DNA of 64,000 bases from Propionibacteriaceae bacterium (lineage in GTDB: Bacteria > Actinomycetota > Actinomycetes > Propionibacteriales > Propionibacteriaceae). Below, piece after piece: positions 63,626 to 64,000 of this stretch. Within the stretch, counting starts at the first letter, position 1; each line of letters opens with the position of its first letter. A model generated the notes under the pieces. The model worked only from the letters and a program-made list of their open reading frames with translations, did no database searches and was not told the origin of the DNA. The DNA lies in the NCBI GenBank assembly GCA_016717345.1, contig JADKFR010000001.1:124001-188000 (forward strand), given 5' to 3'. Made by a program: the position numbers and the translations under genes.

Positions 63626-64000
63626 GTGGCCGGGATAGGTCTCCGGACGATCGATCCGGTTTCGCAGACTCTGCTGATCCCGTTGTGGGCGCGGGCGGTG
63701 GAGCAGCGCGAGGCGGCTCCACTGGTGGTGGACCCGATTGCGGCGTCGATGGTGGAGCGGATCGACTTCGACTGGCGCAAGGTCCGGCTCTCCCGTGGCG
63801 ACCTGGTCCAGTGCGTGGTGCGGCTGCGCGAATTCGACCGCTTCGTTCGTGACTTCCTCACCCGCCACCCCGACGCGACGGTCGTCCACGTCGGCTGCGG
63901 GCTGGACGCTCGCTTCCAGCGGGTCGACAACGGGTTGGTGCACTGGTTCGACCTCGACCTGCCCGACGTGATCGCGCTGCGCAGGCAACTGCTGCCCGAG
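63626..64000 (+). CDS. Class I SAM methyltransferase, LCMT/TcmP type (3' end outside window)
   Basis: First 125 residues, from a GTG with GGAGGAGG. The motif VVHVGCGLDARFQRVD near residue 86 is the SAM site of the leucine carboxyl methyltransferase/TcmP O-methyltransferase family (PF04072), with WFDLDLPDVIALR after it. Substrate unknown; the C-terminal half is beyond the edge. Confidence 0.9.
   Translation, partial: MAGIGLRTIDPVSQTLLIPLWARAVEQREAAPLVVDPIAASMVERIDFDWRKVRLSRGDLVQCVVRLREFDRFVRDFLTRHPDATVVHVGCGLDARFQRVDNGLVHWFDLDLPDVIALRRQLLPE

Overview
The window is very GC-rich and its genes use third-position G/C throughout. The conserved blocks (rplU-rpmA-obg; rne next to the TIGR03960/DUF2344 radical SAM pair; ndk-DUF4233-folC-valS; tig-clpP1-clpP2-clpX with two clpP genes) are those of an actinobacterial chromosome. 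A PEP:sugar phosphotransferase pair and a giant 2-hydroxyacyl-CoA dehydratase-activase-type protein suggest a facultative or anaerobic lineage such as the Propionibacteriaceae. That placement is inference only.

Layout. 1-2.3 kb: 3' part of the rplU-rpmA-obg cluster and a small alpha/beta hydrolase, followed by a 500-bp repeat-rich gap. 2.7-8.6 kb: nadE, rne and a DUF2344 gene. 8.7-12.8 kb: a sulfate-permease-like transporter and a divergent DUF485-actP acetate symporter pair, which separate DUF2344 from its usual radical SAM partner (12.9-14.8 kb). 14.8-18.7 kb: leftward genes for a uridine-kinase-like protein, a CPBP protease, ndk, DUF4233 and folC, with valS and a septum-formation-type lipoprotein diverging from folC. 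21.9-24.8 kb: ptsH-ptsI and a LuxR-type regulator. 24.8-29.2 kb: clpX, clpP2, clpP1, a trigger factor gene broken by one missing base, and tRNA-Gly(TCC).

29.2-52 kb looks accessory. After a 520-bp non-coding stretch comes one tight rightward operon of seven genes (29694-42060): six proteins of unknown family, with no signal peptides or membrane segments, and a caspase-family (C14) protease. At least three of the six (34398, 36583, 38908) are tandem paralogues, and two more carry recognisable pieces of the same N-terminal signature. I do not recognise this system and consider it the main discovery candidate. Next to it lies a damaged type I restriction-modification locus: intact hsdR, an HNH endonuclease gene (13E12/DUF222 type) in opposite orientation, a shattered hsdS, hsdM fused in frame to the first part of hsdS, and an HTH protein with a degenerate methylase-like body. 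A GATAAGGGGG-type element sits upstream of both hsdR and the HTH-hsdM operon.

52-64 kb: an anchored DUF4352-like protein, the 1470-residue activase with a divergent TetR gene and a palindromic operator, a rifampicin-phosphotransferase/PEP-synthase-like enzyme, a truncated S26 peptidase, an NHL propeller protein behind a perfect 17-bp inverted repeat, a HAD phosphatase, a small membrane protein, and the start of an O-methyltransferase cut by the window edge.
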